9,474 bases of DNA from Tannerella sp. (lineage in GTDB: Bacteria; Bacteroidota; Bacteroidia; Bacteroidales; Tannerellaceae). The first letter of the stretch is position 1, and each line of letters begins with the position of its first letter. This document shows, piece after piece, positions 6,592 through 9,474 of this stretch. The notes below the pieces were generated by a model that had not been told where the DNA came from, did not search any database, and saw nothing but the letters and a program-made list of their open reading frames with translations. A program made the position numbers and the translations under genes. The DNA lies in contig JAISWC010000185.1 of the NCBI GenBank assembly GCA_031271245.1, positions 1 to 9,474 of the forward strand, written 5' to 3'.

Positions 6592-9413
6592 TGCAATTGT
6601 CTACGGAAGTAAAAGAATATACGTTGGATAACGGATTGACCGTTTGGCTGAATGAAGACCATCATCAGCCGAAAGTCTTTGGCGCCGTAGTCGTGAAAGC
6701 CGGTTCGAAAGACTGTCCCAATACGGGGATTGCCCATTACTTCGAGCATATCATGTTCAAGGGGACGGACAGGATTGGAACGGTAGATTATGCCGCCGAA
6801 AAAGTATGGCTGGATGCCATTGCTTCGAAATACGACGAGCTGGCGCAGACGAAAGACCCTCTGGCGCGCAGAACCATCCAGCAGGAAATCAACGAACTCA
6901 GCGTCCAGGCGGCTCAATACGTGATCCCAAACGAATTTGACAAACTGATCAGCAAATACGGCGGCAGCAAGCTGAACGCCGGCACTTCCTACGACTATAC
7001 CGTCTATCACAATACGTTTCTCCCCCAGTACATGGCGCATTGGGCGGAAATCAACAGCGAACGGCTGCTGAATCCCGTTTTCCGCATGTTCCAGAGCGAA
7101 CTCGAAACCGTCTACGAAGAGAAAAACCGCCGCGACGACATGATGCTCAACCAGGCAATCGAGCGGCTGATGGAAATCTACTTCCAGCCCCATCCGTACG
7201 CCTTTCCCGTTATCGGCAGCGCCGAAAACCTGAGAAACCCGCGCCTCTCGGAGATGCGGAAATTCTTCAGGGAATATTATGTAGCCTCCAACATGGGACT
7301 GATTCTGAGCGGCGATTTCGACATCGAAGCGACGCTCCCGATCCTGGAACGTGCCTTTTCGCGCATCCCGAAAGGCATTGTCAGGACACGTACGATGGTG
7401 AAGATTCCGCCTTTCCGGGGACGGGAAAAAACATCCGTCAAGGTACCGCTTCCCCTGATGAAGGCCGTAGCGCTCGCCTTTCGCGGCGTGTCTTCCAACC
7501 ATCCCGACCAGGCGGCGCTGGACATTGCCGTAGGAATCCTGAACAATGCCGACGGCACCGGCTACCTGGACAAGCTCATGGTCAACCGGAAAGTAATGGG
7601 CGCCATGGTCGGCGGCGAAAACTTCAACGAGGCAGGCTATGTAGGGATTCTGATCGTGCCGAAACTGGTGTCCCAGACCTGCCGCTCGGCGGAAAAGATG
7701 ATCTGGCGCGAGGTAGAGCGTGTCAGGAAAGGCGATTTCACGGACGAGCTATTCAACAGCCTGAAACAGGAACGCCTGCGCCGTCATTTCACGGAACTGG
7801 AAGACATGGATTCGCGCAGTCAGGTACTGGTGCGCCTCTTTTCGCAAGGGAAGACGTGGACGGACTGCCGGAAAGAACTGGAACGTATGGACGCCCTGAC
7901 CAAGAACGACATCGCGAAGATAGCCAACAAATATTTCGGAGACAATTACCTGTATGTAAAGAAAAAAACGGGACGCTATCCCAAGGAGCATCTGGCCAGG
8001 CCCAACTTCGCGCCGATCCTGCCGGCGCATACGGACGCGACATCGGCTTATGCCCGGCAGTTGGAGAAGATTCCCGTACGGGAAGTCAAACCCCGTTTCC
8101 TCGATTTTGAGAACGGCGTCCGGACGTTTGCCCTCACGCCCAAAGTCACGCTGTATGTAACGCCCAACCCTGTCAACCGGGTCTTCACGCTCAAGTTCAT
8201 GTACGGCATCGGCCTGCGGGAGGAACCCGGACTGAAATACCTGACGACGTATATTCCCATGCTGGGGACGGAGAACCGGTCGTTCGAATCGTTCCGGATG
8301 CGTTTGCAGACGCTGGGCAGCACGCTCGACATGGACGCGGACAGGGATTATTTTACGCTGAAAGTAAGCGGTTTCGACAGGGCTTTTGCCGAAACGCTGA
8401 CACTGGTCAGCGAGTTCCTGACGCAGGTGAAGGCGGATGACCGGAAACTGAAAACGCTGGTCGACGACGCCAAAGTGACCGAAAAGGCCTTTTTCAAATC
8501 GAACAGCGAAGTGGCGGAAGCGCTGTTCGAATACGTCCAGTACGGACGGCTGTCGCAATACCTGACCAAACTCCCGCTTGCCGACGTCAAAAGGCTGAAG
8601 GGCGGTGAACTGGTCGCCGTCTTCCACCGGGTGCAGCAGGTAGAATGCAGTCTGCACTATTGCGGCACGCTGGATGCCGAACAGGTGGCCGGACAGCTGA
8701 AAAACCTCCTTGATCTGGAGCGGATCACGGAAACGTCCCGCACTCCGGTATACCGCGAATTTGTCTCCTACGACCGGCCGCTGGTATTTTTCTACGACAT
8801 GCCGGACGTGTTCCAGAACATCATCTATGCCTACATGGCTTGCGACCCGCTGGAGACGCCCCTGAAACGGCACGAGGCGAATCTGTTCTCCAAATATTTC
8901 GGCGAAGGCATGTCGTCGCTGATGTTTCAGGAGATTCGCGAGTTCCGCTCGTTTGCCTACCACACCTCCGGCGCCTATCGTCTGCCGCCGCTGTGCCAGT
9001 CGGACAGGCCAACCCGTTTCGTCACTTACCTGTCCACGCAGAGCGACAAAACGGTCGAAGCGCTGAAAACGCTCAATGCCCTGATCCGGAATATGCCGGA
9101 ACATCCCGAAAGAATTGCGGACGTGATCCGGACAACCCTCAACCAGACCAGCAACGATTATCCGTCGTTCCGGGAAATTTCCACCCGGATTGCCGTTTGC
9201 CGGCGCGAAGGCTATACGGACGACCCGAACCGTTCCCTGCTGGAAGATATCCGGCGAATGAACATGGACGACGTAATTCGTTTTTACCGTTCGAACGTGC
9301 AGGGACGTACACTGGCTTACGTCGTGGTCGGCAATTCGCGGAGGATGGACATGCGCAGGCTGGCCACCTTCGGAGATGTGGTACGAATGAGGAGAAAGGA
9401 TTTTTATCAGTAG
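6591..9413 (+). CDS. M16 family zinc metallopeptidase (insulinase/pitrilysin-like)
   Basis: This 940-aa peptidase has the tandem M16 architecture. The N-terminal half carries the inverted zinc motif HYFEH (49-53), with the third ligand in VYEEKN (Glu176 or Glu177). About 45 extra, mostly helical residues (about 68-115) separate HxxEH from the GGSKLNAGTSYDYTVYHNT strand-helix, an insertion seen in a Bacteroidota branch of the family as I recall. The C-terminal half has GEGMSSLMFQEIREFRSFAY (771-790), the substrate-binding Arg/Tyr region of M16. ATG 6591 is chosen because GGGAGG sits 7 nt upstream and the domain starts at once; ATG 6576 adds five residues, and a TGA at 6573-6575 rules out anything longer. 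There is no signal peptide, so it should act in the cytoplasm, on peptides or short proteins. It is separated from the operon by a spacer with its own promoter element and is probably unrelated to it. Confidence 0.93.
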   Translation: MQLSTEVKEYTLDNGLTVWLNEDHHQPKVFGAVVVKAGSKDCPNTGIAHYFEHIMFKGTDRIGTVDYAAEKVWLDAIASKYDELAQTKDPLARRTIQQEINELSVQAAQYVIPNEFDKLISKYGGSKLNAGTSYDYTVYHNTFLPQYMAHWAEINSERLLNPVFRMFQSELETVYEEKNRRDDMMLNQAIERLMEIYFQPHPYAFPVIGSAENLRNPRLSEMRKFFREYYVASNMGLILSGDFDIEATLPILERAFSRIPKGIVRTRTMVKIPPFRGREKTSVKVPLPLMKAVALAFRGVSSNHPDQAALDIAVGILNNADGTGYLDKLMVNRKVMGAMVGGENFNEAGYVGILIVPKLVSQTCRSAEKMIWREVERVRKGDFTDELFNSLKQERLRRHFTELEDMDSRSQVLVRLFSQGKTWTDCRKELERMDALTKNDIAKIANKYFGDNYLYVKKKTGRYPKEHLARPNFAPILPAHTDATSAYARQLEKIPVREVKPRFLDFENGVRTFALTPKVTLYVTPNPVNRVFTLKFMYGIGLREEPGLKYLTTYIPMLGTENRSFESFRMRLQTLGSTLDMDADRDYFTLKVSGFDRAFAETLTLVSEFLTQVKADDRKLKTLVDDAKVTEKAFFKSNSEVAEALFEYVQYGRLSQYLTKLPLADVKRLKGGELVAVFHRVQQVECSLHYCGTLDAEQVAGQLKNLLDLERITETSRTPVYREFVSYDRPLVFFYDMPDVFQNIIYAYMACDPLETPLKRHEANLFSKYFGEGMSSLMFQEIREFRSFAYHTSGAYRLPPLCQSDRPTRFVTYLSTQSDKTVEALKTLNALIRNMPEHPERIADVIRTTLNQTSNDYPSFREISTRIAVCRREGYTDDPNRSLLEDIRRMNMDDVIRFYRSNVQGRTLAYVVVGNSRRMDMRRLATFGDVVRMRRKDFYQ

Positions 9414-9431
9414 TTGGTAGTTAGTAGTTAT
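9411..9431 (+). repeat. Three 7-bp tandem units TAGTTRG starting on the stop codon
   Basis: TAGTTGG (9411-9417), TAGTTAG (9418-9424) and TAGTTAT (9425-9431, last base differs) are direct repeats; the first TAG is the stop codon of the peptidase. Short TAGTTAG-type runs are, as I recall, common between genes in Bacteroidales genomes. Repeats of this sort change length by polymerase slippage. Their function is unknown. Confidence 0.7.
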
Positions 9432-9474
9432 ACTTTGCGCGGTATAAAATAGTGAGTTTAAAAACAGGAAAAAA
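9429..9474 (+). promoter_or_regulatory. Possible promoter and leader of the next gene
   Basis: TATACTTTG (9429-9437) resembles the -7 octamer but has three bases instead of two between TA and TTTG, and no TTTG lies at the right upstream distance. The following 37 nt are AT-rich and end in an A-rich run of the kind that precedes start codons in this phylum. A plus-strand gene probably begins just beyond the window. Confidence 0.3.

Noticed and set aside
4119..7502. Antisense open frame of 1127 codons spanning the exporter, the spacer and the peptidase
   Set aside because: It follows from codon bias of the plus-strand genes, which disfavours stops in that antisense frame. Its translation has no recognisable motif and is rich in His, Gln, Arg and Val, as in antisense artefacts, whereas the plus strand encodes clear MMPL, PlsC and M16 motifs.
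1..9474. CRISPR array, insertion sequence or phage remnant
   Set aside because: No spaced repeats, transposase or integrase motifs, or terminal inverted repeats with target duplications were seen. The tRNA gene has no attachment-site-like duplication of its 3' end in the window.

Overview
The window looks like a Bacteroidales (Bacteroidota) chromosome with fairly GC-rich coding regions. The evidence is the promoter style (TTTG, about 20 nt, then TAnnTTTG, seen for both the tRNA and the first operon), A-rich leaders with little Shine-Dalgarno signal, the compact AT-rich spacers, and protein families and fusions typical of this phylum. I cannot name the genus.

Left edge (1-504): no convincing protein gene lies in 1-228. 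A serine tRNA with anticodon GCT is encoded on the minus strand (229-315), with its own promoter at 361-391 and a weak hairpin terminator at 191-222. A back-to-back plus-strand promoter (451-482) drives the main operon. An 18-bp palindrome overlaps its -33 element and is a candidate operator.

Main operon (505-6347, plus strand), four tightly packed genes: a periplasmic LolA-like lipid or lipoprotein carrier; a small outer-membrane-type lipoprotein that may act as a LolB-like acceptor; a fusion of a FabZ-like hot-dog dehydratase with a family 2 glycosyltransferase; and a very large MMPL/RND exporter fused to a PlsC-type acyltransferase and ending in a partial methyltransferase-like domain. This set matches the export and decoration half of the aryl polyene/flexirubin-type clusters of Gram-negative bacteria. 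My inference is that the products finish a fatty-acyl or polyene-like lipid at the inner membrane (acyl transfer, perhaps sugar transfer), move it out through the MMPL protein and ferry it to the outer membrane with the LolA-like carrier and the lipoprotein. No ketosynthase, acyl carrier protein or aromatic starter enzyme is in the window, so the chain-building half must lie elsewhere or the module serves another lipid.

Right part (6348-9474): a 243-base spacer holds a 10-bp hairpin without a U-tract, a -7 promoter element and a 24-codon ORF whose stop overlaps the start of a 940-residue M16 zinc metallopeptidase. The peptidase is complete in its catalytic motifs but has no signal peptide. 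A 7-bp tandem repeat begins on its stop codon, and the window ends in the A-rich leader of what is probably the next gene.
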